From NCBI GenBank assembly GCA_963778185.1, contig CAVZTF010000003.1, forward strand, positions 1,240,001 through 1,304,000: a DNA stretch of 64,000 nt, in the 5' to 3' direction. The DNA is from RPQJ01 sp963778185 (GTDB lineage: Bacteria; Pseudomonadota; Gammaproteobacteria; Steroidobacterales; Steroidobacteraceae). Shown piece after piece: positions 8,551-15,283 of this stretch (its first letter is position 1; every line of letters begins with the position of its first letter). The notes below the pieces were generated by a model. The model had not been told where the DNA came from. It saw only the letters and a program-made list of their open reading frames with translations, and searched no databases. A program made the translations under genes and the position numbers.

Positions 8551-9616
8551 GTCCCTGCACCGGCCGGCGGGCCTTCAGGCCGGCCGCAACCGGATCGAGC
8601 GCGATGGCCTCGCCTGCCACCAGGCCCGCGAGGACCTCGATGCGGTCGCCGCGTGCGTGCCCCAGGCGCACCTGCCGCAGCGCCACGCGCCCGTCCGGCG
8701 CGACGACGTACAGCGCACGCATTTCACTGCGCTCGACGATCGCCGAGCGCGGCACCAGCAGGCGGCTCACCTCGCCGGTGAGCAGGCCCACCTTGGCGAA
8801 CATCCCGGGCGCGAGCCCCGGCACGTCCTTCGGCAGCTCGATGCGGGCACGAAAGGTGTTCGATTCCGACTGGGCCGCGGGGAACAACGTGACGCCCGTG
8901 GACACGATGCGCCGGCCGTCGACGTAGACCGCGGCCTTGCGCACTTCGCGCACCTGCTCGATGACGCTCTGCGGCACTTCCACGACGACCCTCAGCGCGT
9001 CGAGCGAAGCGCCCGTCATGAGTGGCGCGCCGGGGGCGACCGTCTCGCCGACCTGGACGTGCTTCTGCGTGACGACGCCGGAATACGGCGCCCGGATCTC
9101 CGTGTAGGCCACGCCCTCGCGCGCGGCATCGAGGCCTGCCCGCGCCGCAACCTGGCGCGCCACCGCCGCGTCGCGAGCGGCACTGGCTTCATCCAGCGTC
9201 GCCTTCGCAACGACGCGGCGCTGGTACATGTCGTTGATGCGCTGGTAGCGCATCTGCGCCTCGGCCTCCCGGGCGTTCGCCTCCTTCAGCGCCGCCTGCG
9301 CCTGGGTCAGGCCCGACACCTGCTCGGTGCTGCGGATGCGCACGATCAGCGCGCCCTCGGGCACCACGTCGTTCACGTCGAAGAGGACTTCCGTGACCCG
9401 ACCCGCGGTCTGCGCGGAGACCGTGGACTGGTGCACGGCCTCGACCGTGCCGTCCAGCAGGCGCTCGGCGGGAGCGGATTCGAGCTCGATGCGCTGCGTT
9501 GCGAGCCCGCCGGGCGCGGGCGCGGCATTCGCGGCCGTGCCGGCGGCCCAGGGAGCGAGGCTCGCGAGCAGGACCAGTGAAACGGATGCGCGCCGGCCGG
9601 GCATGACTCGACTCAT
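8543..9616 (-). CDS. RND periplasmic adaptor (membrane fusion protein)
   Basis: A 357-residue membrane fusion protein with an N-terminal Sec signal ending near residue 32 and no lipobox cysteine. The order is a lipoyl half-motif (QTAGRVTEVLFDVND, about 70-85), an alpha-hairpin (about 100-165), the second lipoyl half (IRAPYSGVVTQKHVQVGE), a beta-barrel and a membrane-proximal domain. It would bridge the permease and the TolC-type channel. A second ATG lies four codons downstream. It follows the DUF2892 gene by 15 bases and overlaps the permease gene, so the pump components are translationally linked to the sulfur genes. Confidence 0.9.
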   Translation of the reverse strand: MSRVMPGRRASVSLVLLASLAPWAAGTAANAAPAPGGLATQRIELESAPAERLLDGTVEAVHQSTVSAQTAGRVTEVLFDVNDVVPEGALIVRIRSTEQVSGLTQAQAALKEANAREAEAQMRYQRINDMYQRRVVAKATLDEASAARDAAVARQVAARAGLDAAREGVAYTEIRAPYSGVVTQKHVQVGETVAPGAPLMTGASLDALRVVVEVPQSVIEQVREVRKAAVYVDGRRIVSTGVTLFPAAQSESNTFRARIELPKDVPGLAPGMFAKVGLLTGEVSRLLVPRSAIVERSEMRALYVVAPDGRVALRQVRLGHARGDRIEVLAGLVAGEAIALDPVAAGLKARRPVQGHD

Positions 9617-9631
9617 GGTGGATCGCCCCGT

Positions 9632-9832
9632 TCAGAACGCGGCGCCCGGCTGCACGCCGAGCTTGCGCAGGATGAGGACGAGCGGGCAGAAGCCTGTAAA
9701 CGCGGACTGGACGAGGTTGGCGCCGACGAACGCGGTGAACCAGTACCAGTTTGGGCTGACGTACAGCCCCAGCAGCAGGCTCACGAGGATCATCAGGCCT
9801 GCAAAGGCCAGCACGATGCGGTCGATGCTCAT
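9632..9832 (-). CDS. DUF2892 (YgaP-type) small membrane protein
   Basis: A 66-residue protein with two hydrophobic segments (about 7-24 and 30-52) and the pattern FTGFCPLVLILRKLG typical of the membrane part of YgaP-like proteins. In YgaP-type proteins this domain is fused to a rhodanese domain; here a separate rhodanese gene lies directly upstream, so the two halves probably work together at the membrane. One conserved Cys (C49) is in the FCP motif. A strong AGGAGG lies before the ATG. Proposed to handle sulfane sulfur near the membrane, but no reaction is established. Confidence 0.85.
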   Translation of the reverse strand: MSIDRIVLAFAGLMILVSLLLGLYVSPNWYWFTAFVGANLVQSAFTGFCPLVLILRKLGVQPGAAF

Positions 9833-9853
9833 GGGAATTCCTCCGTGCCTTGC

Positions 9854-10219
9854 TCAGCGCTTGCCGTCGTCGACCACGCGGCCGGTCTGCGGGTCGATGC
9901 GGATGACGGGCAGCCCCGCCGCCTTCCAGGCCTGGAGGCCACCGGCGAGGTGGGTCAGGTGGGCGTGGCCCGCCGCCTGCAGCTTGTGCGCCGCCATCAG
10001 CGAGCGCTTGCCCGACCCGCACTGCAGGACGAGTTTGCGGCCCTCCGTCGGCAGCGCGCTCGGGTCGAACGTCGAGAGCGGGTAGAGCAGCGCGCCGTGG
10101 ATGCGCTCGAAGGCGTACTCGTTGGCTTCGCGGACGTCGACGAGCAGGATTTCGCCGTTCTCGAGCCAGGCGTGGACCTGCTCGGCGGTGGCGTTGCTGA
10201 CGCTGGTTTCGTGGGTCAT
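9854..10219 (-). CDS. Single-domain rhodanese (sulfurtransferase)
   Basis: A 121-residue rhodanese-fold protein. The active-site loop reads CGSGKR, with the nucleophilic Cys at about residue 67, and the LLVDVREANEY motif lies near 25-35. It would carry sulfane sulfur as a cysteine persulfide, moving it between the oxidoreductase product, thiols such as glutathione and the dioxygenase encoded just upstream. It is cytoplasmic, with no signal peptide. It sits 31 bases after the MBL gene and 21 before the DUF2892 gene. The specific donor and acceptor are not shown by sequence. Confidence 0.9.
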   Translation of the reverse strand: MTHETSVSNATAEQVHAWLENGEILLVDVREANEYAFERIHGALLYPLSTFDPSALPTEGRKLVLQCGSGKRSLMAAHKLQAAGHAHLTHLAGGLQAWKAAGLPVIRIDPQTGRVVDDGKR

Positions 10220-10250
10220 GGGAAAGTGACTCGCGGTGGGCGGTTGGAAA

Positions 10251-11123
10251 TCAGAGTGGGCGGCCGATGACGTTCACCGGCACCTTGAGGTAGCTCACGC
10301 CGTCGGGGCCCGCCGGCGGCATCTCGCCCGCGCGGATGTTCACCTGCACGGACGGGATGATCAGGTTCGGGACGTCGAGCGTTGCGTCGCGGGCGCGGCG
10401 CATCGCCACGAACTCCTGCTCGGGCGTGCCCTCGCGCACGTGGATGTTCGAGGCACGCTGCTCGGCGATCGTGCTCTGGCAACGCACCTCCCGGCCGCCG
10501 GGCGCGTAGTCGTGGCAGACGAACACGCGGGTCTCCGGCGGCAGCGCGTACAGCCGCTGGATCGATCGGTAGAGCTCGGCCGCATCGCCACCGGGGAAGT
10601 CGCAGCGGGCGGAGCCTCCGTCGGGCATGAAAATCGTGTCGCCGACGAACAACGCGTCGCCGACCAGGTAGGCGACGCTGTCGCTCGTGTGCCCGGGCAC
10701 GCCGATCACTCGTCCCGGGATGGCACCCAGATCGAGCGCATCCCCGTCTTCCAGCAGGCGGTCGAACTGGCTGCCGTCCGCGCGGAACTCCTCGCCCAGC
10801 CCGAACACGCGCTTGAACGTCGCCTGCACCTGCCGGATGCCCGAGCCGATGGCGATGCCGCCGCCGAGCTTCGACTGCAGGTGCTTCGCGGACGACAGGT
10901 GATCCGCATGGGCATGGGTCTCGAGGATCCAATGCACGCGCAGGCCGGCCGCGGTGCAGTGCTCCGCGATCCGGTCGGCCGAGGCCGTCCCGGTGCGCCC
11001 CGACCGCCAGTCGTAGTCGAGCACCGGGTCGACGACCACGGCATCCCGGGTCGCGGAATCCGCGACGACGTAGGACCAGGTACCGGTCGGCTGGTGCAGG
11101 AAGGGCGTGACCGTCGGCTGCAT
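10251..11123 (-). CDS. MBL-fold persulfide dioxygenase-like protein (Blh/ETHE1-like)
   Basis: A 290-residue metallo-beta-lactamase-fold protein, the first gene of the sulfide operon. It has the metal motif THAHADH near 75, a downstream GHTSDS (metal His), a central Asp in VGDTIF, and a later His in VCHDY. This pattern fits the ETHE1/Blh group, non-haem iron enzymes that oxidise glutathione persulfide to sulfite. The start is placed at the ATG at 11123 behind GGAG: a longer reading to 11279 would cross the promoter and the opposing regulator gene. Sulfite made here could be exported by the TauE-type protein encoded across the divergent promoter. Confidence 0.88.
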   Translation of the reverse strand: MQPTVTPFLHQPTGTWSYVVADSATRDAVVVDPVLDYDWRSGRTGTASADRIAEHCTAAGLRVHWILETHAHADHLSSAKHLQSKLGGGIAIGSGIRQVQATFKRVFGLGEEFRADGSQFDRLLEDGDALDLGAIPGRVIGVPGHTSDSVAYLVGDALFVGDTIFMPDGGSARCDFPGGDAAELYRSIQRLYALPPETRVFVCHDYAPGGREVRCQSTIAEQRASNIHVREGTPEQEFVAMRRARDATLDVPNLIIPSVQVNIRAGEMPPAGPDGVSYLKVPVNVIGRPL

Positions 11124-11148
11124 GTCGGCTCCAATCAGGTGCGCGGTT

Positions 11149-11177
11149 ATAATATTAGTGATTGCTAAATTAGTCAA
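11149..11177 (-). promoter_or_regulatory. Promoter of the sulfide/RND operon
   Basis: On the minus strand TTGACT (11172-11177) and TATTAT (11149-11154), each 5 of 6 to consensus, are separated by exactly 17 bases. The predicted start is about 20 bases before the MBL ATG. The spacer carries the palindromic TTAG/CTAA repeats, so a bound repressor would block polymerase. Confidence 0.8.
11154..11173. promoter_or_regulatory. Candidate BigR/SqrR-type operator
   Basis: ATTAG-N6-CTAAATTAG contains a perfect 9-base palindrome (CTAA-A-TTAG, 11165-11173) plus a further TTAG half-site. It falls in the spacer of the leftward promoter and over the -35 region of the rightward promoter. An ArsR dimer bound here would repress both. 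The palindrome is seen; the binding protein is inferred from the adjacent regulator gene. Confidence 0.65.
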
Positions 11178-11191
11178 CCGTGAAATATAAT
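11162..11191 (+). promoter_or_regulatory. Promoter of the ArsR-TauE pair
   Basis: TTGCTA (11162-11167) and a perfect TATAAT (11186-11191) lie 18 bases apart on the plus strand. The predicted start near 11198 rules out the GTG at 11180 as the regulator's start codon. It interlocks with the opposing promoter. Confidence 0.72.
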
Positions 11192-11221
11192 GGGCCACCC
11201 AGCCACCGGAGGCCCGTGAGC

Positions 11222-11599
11222 ATGCCGCCGCCCGATCACCGTCCCCTCGCCGCGGATGACTGCCCGAGTTCCCATGCACGGATGGAGGAGCACGCGGCGG
11301 ACGCGGCCCAGATGCTCAAGGCGCTCGGCAACGAGCAGCGCCTGCTCATCCTCTGCAACCTGCTCGAGCGCCCGCTTTCGGTAGGGGAACTGAACCAGCG
11401 AGTGGCGCTCAGCCAGTCGGCGCTCTCGCAGCACCTCGCGCTGCTGCGCGAGGCCGGATTCGTCGAAACACGCCGCGAAGCGCAGACCATCCATTATTCC
11501 CTGCCGGACGGCCCGGTGACCCGGGTGCTGGCCCTCCTGGAGAACATCTATTGTGCTCCCGCGTCCCCGGCGAAGCCCGGGTCCCGCGCGGCCGGGTGA
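11222..11599 (+). CDS. ArsR-family persulfide-sensing repressor (BigR/SqrR-like)
   Basis: A 125-residue winged-helix repressor from the ATG at 11222 (GTG at 11216 is also possible; GGAGG is at 11208-11212). The recognition helix reads LSQSALSQHLALLRE. The two cysteines used by BigR/SqrR proteins to sense persulfides are present: C45 in RLLILCNLLE and C111 in LLENIYC. An additional N-terminal Cys is at 14. Known relatives release DNA when these cysteines form a di- or polysulfide link. It should therefore de-repress the divergent sulfide/RND operon and its own operon when sulfane sulfur builds up. The TauE-type gene follows three bases later. Confidence 0.88.
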   Translation: MPPPDHRPLAADDCPSSHARMEEHAADAAQMLKALGNEQRLLILCNLLERPLSVGELNQRVALSQSALSQHLALLREAGFVETRREAQTIHYSLPDGPVTRVLALLENIYCAPASPAKPGSRAAG

Positions 11600-11602
11600 C
11601 CC

Positions 11603-12364
11603 TTGCTGCCGGTACTGCTCGGCGCCCTCGCGATCGGCCTGAGCCTGGGGCTGCTGGGCTCCGGGGGCTCGATCCTCACCGTGCCCGTGCTTCACTACCT
11701 GGTCGGCCAGCCCGAGAAGCTCGCCATCGCCGGCTCGCTGCTGGTGGTCGGCTTGATCGCGAGCGCCGGCAGCCTCCCTTATGCACTGCATCGACAGGTC
11801 GACTGGCACAAGGTCCTCTGGTTCGGCCTGCCCGGCATGGCCGGGGCATGGCTCGGAGCGACGCTCGCACGGTGGGTGCCGGGCCCTGTGCAACTTGCGC
11901 TGTTCGCCGGCGTCATGCTGCTCGCCGCCGGGCGGATGCTCGCCGGCGCTGCGCTCCACCCCGCGAGCCATGAGCCGCGGCGCCTCGCGATGGTCGCCGG
12001 CGGAACCGGCGTCGGGCTGTTGAGCGGGCTCGTCGGGGTTGGCGGCGGGTTCCTGATCGTACCGGCGCTGGTGCTGCTTGCGGGTGTATCCATGGCCAGT
12101 GCGGTCGGCACCAGCCTCGCGGTCATCGCGATGAACTCGTTCACGGGTTTTGCCAAGTACCAGTTCGTGCTCGCACGGCAGGACCTTGAGCTCGACTGGC
12201 GGGTGCTGCTTCTGGTCGCGGCTGTCGGGATCGTTGGGAGCTTCGCCGGACACCGCCTCGGCCGGCGGCTGCCACAGGCCGTGCTCCGCCGGATCTTCGG
12301 CGTCTTCCTGGTGGCGATGGGGATCGTGATCGCGGTCGACGTGGCGCCGCGACTGCTGCCCTGA
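11603..12364 (+). CDS. TauE/SafE-family sulfite/sulfonate exporter-like permease
   Basis: A 253-residue membrane protein with about eight hydrophobic segments in two related halves, each starting with a glycine-rich motif (LGLLGSGGSILTVP near 13; LSGLVGVGGGFLIVPAL near 135), as in the TauE/SafE family. It probably exports sulfite or a related anion across the inner membrane. It starts with TTG three bases after the ArsR stop, so it is co-transcribed with the regulator. Similar partners accompany BigR-type regulators. Exported sulfite would match the predicted product of the MBL protein; the substrate is inferred. It converges on ubiK with five bases between stops. Confidence 0.85.
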   Translation: MLPVLLGALAIGLSLGLLGSGGSILTVPVLHYLVGQPEKLAIAGSLLVVGLIASAGSLPYALHRQVDWHKVLWFGLPGMAGAWLGATLARWVPGPVQLALFAGVMLLAAGRMLAGAALHPASHEPRRLAMVAGGTGVGLLSGLVGVGGGFLIVPALVLLAGVSMASAVGTSLAVIAMNSFTGFAKYQFVLARQDLELDWRVLLLVAAVGIVGSFAGHRLGRRLPQAVLRRIFGVFLVAMGIVIAVDVAPRLLP

Positions 12365-12369
12365 CTCCG

Positions 12370-12615
12370 CTACTTCGCGGCCTCGATCTCCGCGATGCGC
12401 TTCTCCAGGGCCGCCAGCTTCTCGCGTGTGCGCTTCAGCACCGCCGCCTGCACATCGAATTCCTCGCGGGTGACCAGATCGAACTTCGCGAGTCCGCCCT
12501 GCAGCACTCCCTTGAAGTTCTGCTCGAGGTCGCGCCGCAAGGCGGCAACGCTTTCGGGCACGGAGCCGGCGAGGCGCCGGGCCAGGTCGTCGATGAGGCG
12601 GGGGTCGAGCGGCAT
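12370..12615 (-). CDS. ubiK: Ubiquinone biosynthesis accessory factor UbiK
   Basis: An 81-residue protein of the BMFP/YqiC family: an amphipathic N-terminal helix (IDDLARRLAGSVPESV) followed by a charged C-terminal coiled coil (about 50-80, KRTREKLAALEKRIAEIE). UbiK assists late ubiquinone biosynthesis and interacts with UbiJ, which is encoded at 31010 in this window. The ATG at 12615 is chosen because it gives the normal family length and N-terminus. The 221 bases between it and glnK hold the NtrC-type and sigma-54 sites of the opposite strand. Confidence 0.88.
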   Translation of the reverse strand: MPLDPRLIDDLARRLAGSVPESVAALRRDLEQNFKGVLQGGLAKFDLVTREEFDVQAAVLKRTREKLAALEKRIAEIEAAK

Positions 12616-12710
12616 GGGAGTGGTCTGGCGGGGTGGGAGGGCCGATAGTGTAAGAGCAAGAGACCCCCCGGCGCGCGGCGCTCCGCCGTGAGGCGAGTGA
12701 GGCCGGCGTG

Positions 12711-12727
12711 CGCTCCAAGATGGTGCA
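12711..12727 (+). promoter_or_regulatory. NtrC-type enhancer site
   Basis: CGCTCCA-AGA-TGGTGCA matches the 17-base NtrC consensus (TGCACCA-N3-TGGTGCA) at 5 of 7 and 7 of 7 positions in its two arms. It lies about 65 bases upstream of the sigma-54 -12 element, a normal enhancer distance. Confidence 0.7.
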
Positions 12728-12778
12728 GTCTCGACCCGCCGCGGTGGAGAATCCGCCCGTCGCGCCCGCATGAGCGAG

Positions 12779-12795
12779 TGGCACGCTTCCTGCAT
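12779..12795 (+). promoter_or_regulatory. Sigma-54 promoter of glnK-amtB
   Basis: TGGCACG followed by four bases and CTGCA: the invariant GG (12780-12781) and GC (12792-12793) are separated by exactly ten bases, matching the -24/-12 consensus at all but one of the key positions. The predicted start near 12805 leaves about 30 bases before the glnK ATG, with CGGAGG in between. Confidence 0.83.
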
Positions 12796-12836
12796 TGAGG
12801 TCCCCGGAACCCAAGCAGGATCCGGAGGCGTCCCCA

Positions 12837-13175
12837 ATGAAGCTCATCACCGCGGTCATCAAGCCCTTCAAGCTCGATGAAGTCCGGCAGGCCGTTGCCG
12901 ACATCGGCGTGCAGGGCGTGACGGTCACCGAGGTACAGGGCTTCGGCCGCCAGCGCGGTCACACGGAGCTTTACCGCGGCGCGGAGTACCGCGTCGACTT
13001 CCTGCCCAAGACCAAGATCGAGATCGCGGTGGACGACACCGTGGTCGAGCAGGTGATCGAGGCGATCACCAACGTCGCGCGCACCGGAAAAATCGGCGAC
13101 GGCAAGATCTTCGTGACCCAGCTTCACCAGGCCGTGCGGATCCGCACGGGCGAGAGTGGCGCCGAGGCCGTCTGA
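12837..13175 (+). CDS. glnK: PII nitrogen signalling protein
   Basis: A 112-residue PII trimer subunit, full length. The T-loop has the uridylylation site Tyr51 in RGAEYRVDF, and the B-loop TGKIGDGKIFV lies near 83-93. It senses 2-oxoglutarate and ATP/ADP and, when not uridylylated, binds and blocks AmtB. Named glnK and not glnB because amtB follows 52 bases later and a sigma-54/NtrC promoter precedes it, the usual glnK-amtB arrangement. Start ATG at 12837 behind CGGAGG; a longer reading frame lacks the conserved MKLITA start. Confidence 0.93.
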   Translation: MKLITAVIKPFKLDEVRQAVADIGVQGVTVTEVQGFGRQRGHTELYRGAEYRVDFLPKTKIEIAVDDTVVEQVIEAITNVARTGKIGDGKIFVTQLHQAVRIRTGESGAEAV

Positions 13176-13227
13176 ACGCGGACACCACCCTTCAGTAGTC
13201 ATCTTTTTCTCAGACAGGAGAACTCCA

Positions 13228-14631
13228 GTGAACACGCTCACCGCCACGCGGCGCCGACCCTGGGCAAGCGCCTTCGCCCTAGGCGCCCTGCTCTTGCCCG
13301 CCCTCGGATTCGCACAGGACGCGCCGGTGCCCGACAAGGGCGACACGGCATGGATGATGACCTCCACCGTGCTCGTCATCCTGATGACCATCCCCGGGCT
13401 CGCGCTCTTCTACGGCGGCATGGCCCGCTCGAAGAACGTGCTTTCGCTGCTCATGCAGGTGTTCATGATCTTCTGCACGGTGTCGCTGCTGTGGGCGATC
13501 TACGGCTACAGCCTCGCGTTCACCACGGGTAACGCCTTCATCGGCGGCTTCGATCGCCTCTTCATGCAGGGCCTCGCGACGGACTCGCTCGCGGCGACCT
13601 TCAGCAAGGGCGTGTACATCCCGGAATACGCCTTCTTCATATTCCAGAGCACCTTCGCCTGCATCACGCCGGCCCTGATCGTCGGCGCCTTTGCCGAGCG
13701 CATCAAGTTCGGCGCCGTGCTGCTCTTCACGGTGCTGTGGTTCACGTTCGCCTACCTGCCGATCGCGCACATGGTGTGGTTCTGGGCCGGCCCGGACGCC
13801 TACACGGACGCCGAGGCAGGTGCCGCGGCGACCGCTGCCGCCGGCTTCCTGTTCCAGAAAGGCGCGCTCGATTTCGCGGGCGGCACGGTCGTGCACATCA
13901 ACGCGGGCATCGCGGGCCTGGTGGGCGCGATCATGCTCGGCAAGCGCATCGGCTATCGCACGGCGGCCATGCCGCCGCACAACCTGGCGATGGTCATGAT
14001 CGGCGCCTCGCTGCTGTGGGTGGGCTGGTTCGGCTTCAACGTGGGCTCGGGCCTCGAGGCCAACGGCTTCACGGCCATGGTGTTCGCCAACACCGTCCTG
14101 GCGACCGCCGCCGCGGCCCTGGCCTGGACGTTCGCGGAGTGGATCCACCGCGGCACGCCGACCATGCTCGGCGCCGCCTCCGGCGCCGTCGCGGGCCTCG
14201 TGGCCATTACGCCGGCCTGCGGCTGGGTGGGCCCCATGGGTGCCATCGCGATCGGCCTGGTCGCCGGCCTCGTCTGCCTCTGGGCCGTCGCCGGCCTCAA
14301 GTCGAAGCTCGGCTACGACGACTCGCTCGACGTATTCGGCGTGCACTGCGTTGGCGGCATCCTGGGCGCCCTGCTGACGGCGGTGTTCTGCGCCCCCTCG
14401 CTCGGCGGCACGGGTGTCTACGACTACGTCGCGAACGCGGTGGCCGACTACTCGATCGCCACGCAGTTCAAGGCACAAGCCTGGGGCGTCGTCGTGAGCC
14501 TCCTGTGGTCGGGCGTGGTCGCCGCGATCGCCTTCAAGCTCGTCGATCTGGTGGTCGGGCTCCGGGTTTCCGAGGAGCAGGAGCGCGAAGGTCTCGATAC
14601 CGTGTCTCACGGCGAGCGCGCTTACAACTGA
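13228..14631 (+). CDS. amtB: Ammonium transporter
   Basis: A 467-residue ammonium channel with an N-terminal signal peptide (cleavage after GFAQ) and eleven membrane segments. Recognisable are GLALFYGGMARSKN in the first segments, the pore His in YLPIAHMVWFW, and the second pore His in DVFGVHCVGG. It imports ammonium when nitrogen is scarce and is gated by GlnK, encoded just upstream. The GTG start at 13228 has AGGAG at seven bases; the ATG-started longer reading has no ribosome site. A strong terminator follows. Confidence 0.94.
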   Translation: MNTLTATRRRPWASAFALGALLLPALGFAQDAPVPDKGDTAWMMTSTVLVILMTIPGLALFYGGMARSKNVLSLLMQVFMIFCTVSLLWAIYGYSLAFTTGNAFIGGFDRLFMQGLATDSLAATFSKGVYIPEYAFFIFQSTFACITPALIVGAFAERIKFGAVLLFTVLWFTFAYLPIAHMVWFWAGPDAYTDAEAGAAATAAAGFLFQKGALDFAGGTVVHINAGIAGLVGAIMLGKRIGYRTAAMPPHNLAMVMIGASLLWVGWFGFNVGSGLEANGFTAMVFANTVLATAAAALAWTFAEWIHRGTPTMLGAASGAVAGLVAITPACGWVGPMGAIAIGLVAGLVCLWAVAGLKSKLGYDDSLDVFGVHCVGGILGALLTAVFCAPSLGGTGVYDYVANAVADYSIATQFKAQAWGVVVSLLWSGVVAAIAFKLVDLVVGLRVSEEQEREGLDTVSHGERAYN

Positions 14632-14684
14632 CGGTGTCTGTGGAAGGCGGCCGGTTCCTGGTCCGGCCGTCTTCTCCCCCGCTT

Positions 14685-14712
14685 GCGGACGCCTCGGCGT
14701 CCGCTTTTTTTT
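14685..14712 (+). terminator. Terminator of glnK-amtB
   Basis: A perfect 9-bp stem, GCGGACGCC-TC-GGCGTCCGC (14685-14704), is followed by eight T residues. A second GC-rich hairpin without a T-tract (GGCCGG/CCGGCC) lies just before it, near 14649-14668. Confidence 0.9.
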
Positions 14713-14819
14713 GGGCTCTTGCGGCAGCACGTCGCATTTCCCGCCCCCTGTTCACCCTGCTGCGGGGTACCCCGGGCGCTACCTGCTAGACTCCGGCCGC
14801 TGCTATGGAGGCTGCAACG

Positions 14820-15281
14820 ATGAAGCCGACCCTGACCCTGATCATCGCCCTCGTGCTGTCCGCCGGCGCCCATGCCAGCGAGGTCTACCGGACCAAGGAC
14901 GCCAAGGGCCAGCTCGTCTATACGGACAAGCCCGTGACGCTGCCGGCCGAAAAGCTCGACGTGAAGTCGTCGAGCACCGACACCGTCGAGGTGCAGAAGC
15001 GCCAGGAGGACCAGATGAAGCGTTACTCCGAGGGCGAACAGTCCCGGTCGGACGCGGCGGTGAAGGCCGCTGACGCGCGCAAGGCCAGCGAACTCTCCGC
15101 CACGGACCGCGCGAAGCGCTGCCAGGACGCGCGTGACCGCTACCAGGCCTACATGAATTCATCCCGCCTCTACGAACCGGGCGCGAGCGAGAGTGAGCGC
15201 CGCTACCTGAGCGACGCCGAGATCGATGCGGCACGCGAGACCGCGAAGAAGACCATGGACGAGTTCTGCAGCGGAAACTGA
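14820..15281 (+). CDS. DUF4124-containing periplasmic protein
   Basis: A 153-residue exported protein: a signal peptide (cleavage after AHA near 19), then the DUF4124 pattern EVYRTKDAKGQLVYTDKP, which resembles a short beta-strand unit common in gammaproteobacterial periplasmic proteins. A charged helical region follows, with two Cys (near 97 and 150) that could pair. The function is not known. ATG at 14820 is preferred to the ATG at 14805 because GGAGG lies eight bases before it. Its stop is two bases before the dehydrogenase start. Confidence 0.8.
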   Translation: MKPTLTLIIALVLSAGAHASEVYRTKDAKGQLVYTDKPVTLPAEKLDVKSSSTDTVEVQKRQEDQMKRYSEGEQSRSDAAVKAADARKASELSATDRAKRCQDARDRYQAYMNSSRLYEPGASESERRYLSDAEIDAARETAKKTMDEFCSGN

Positions 15282-15283
15282 GC

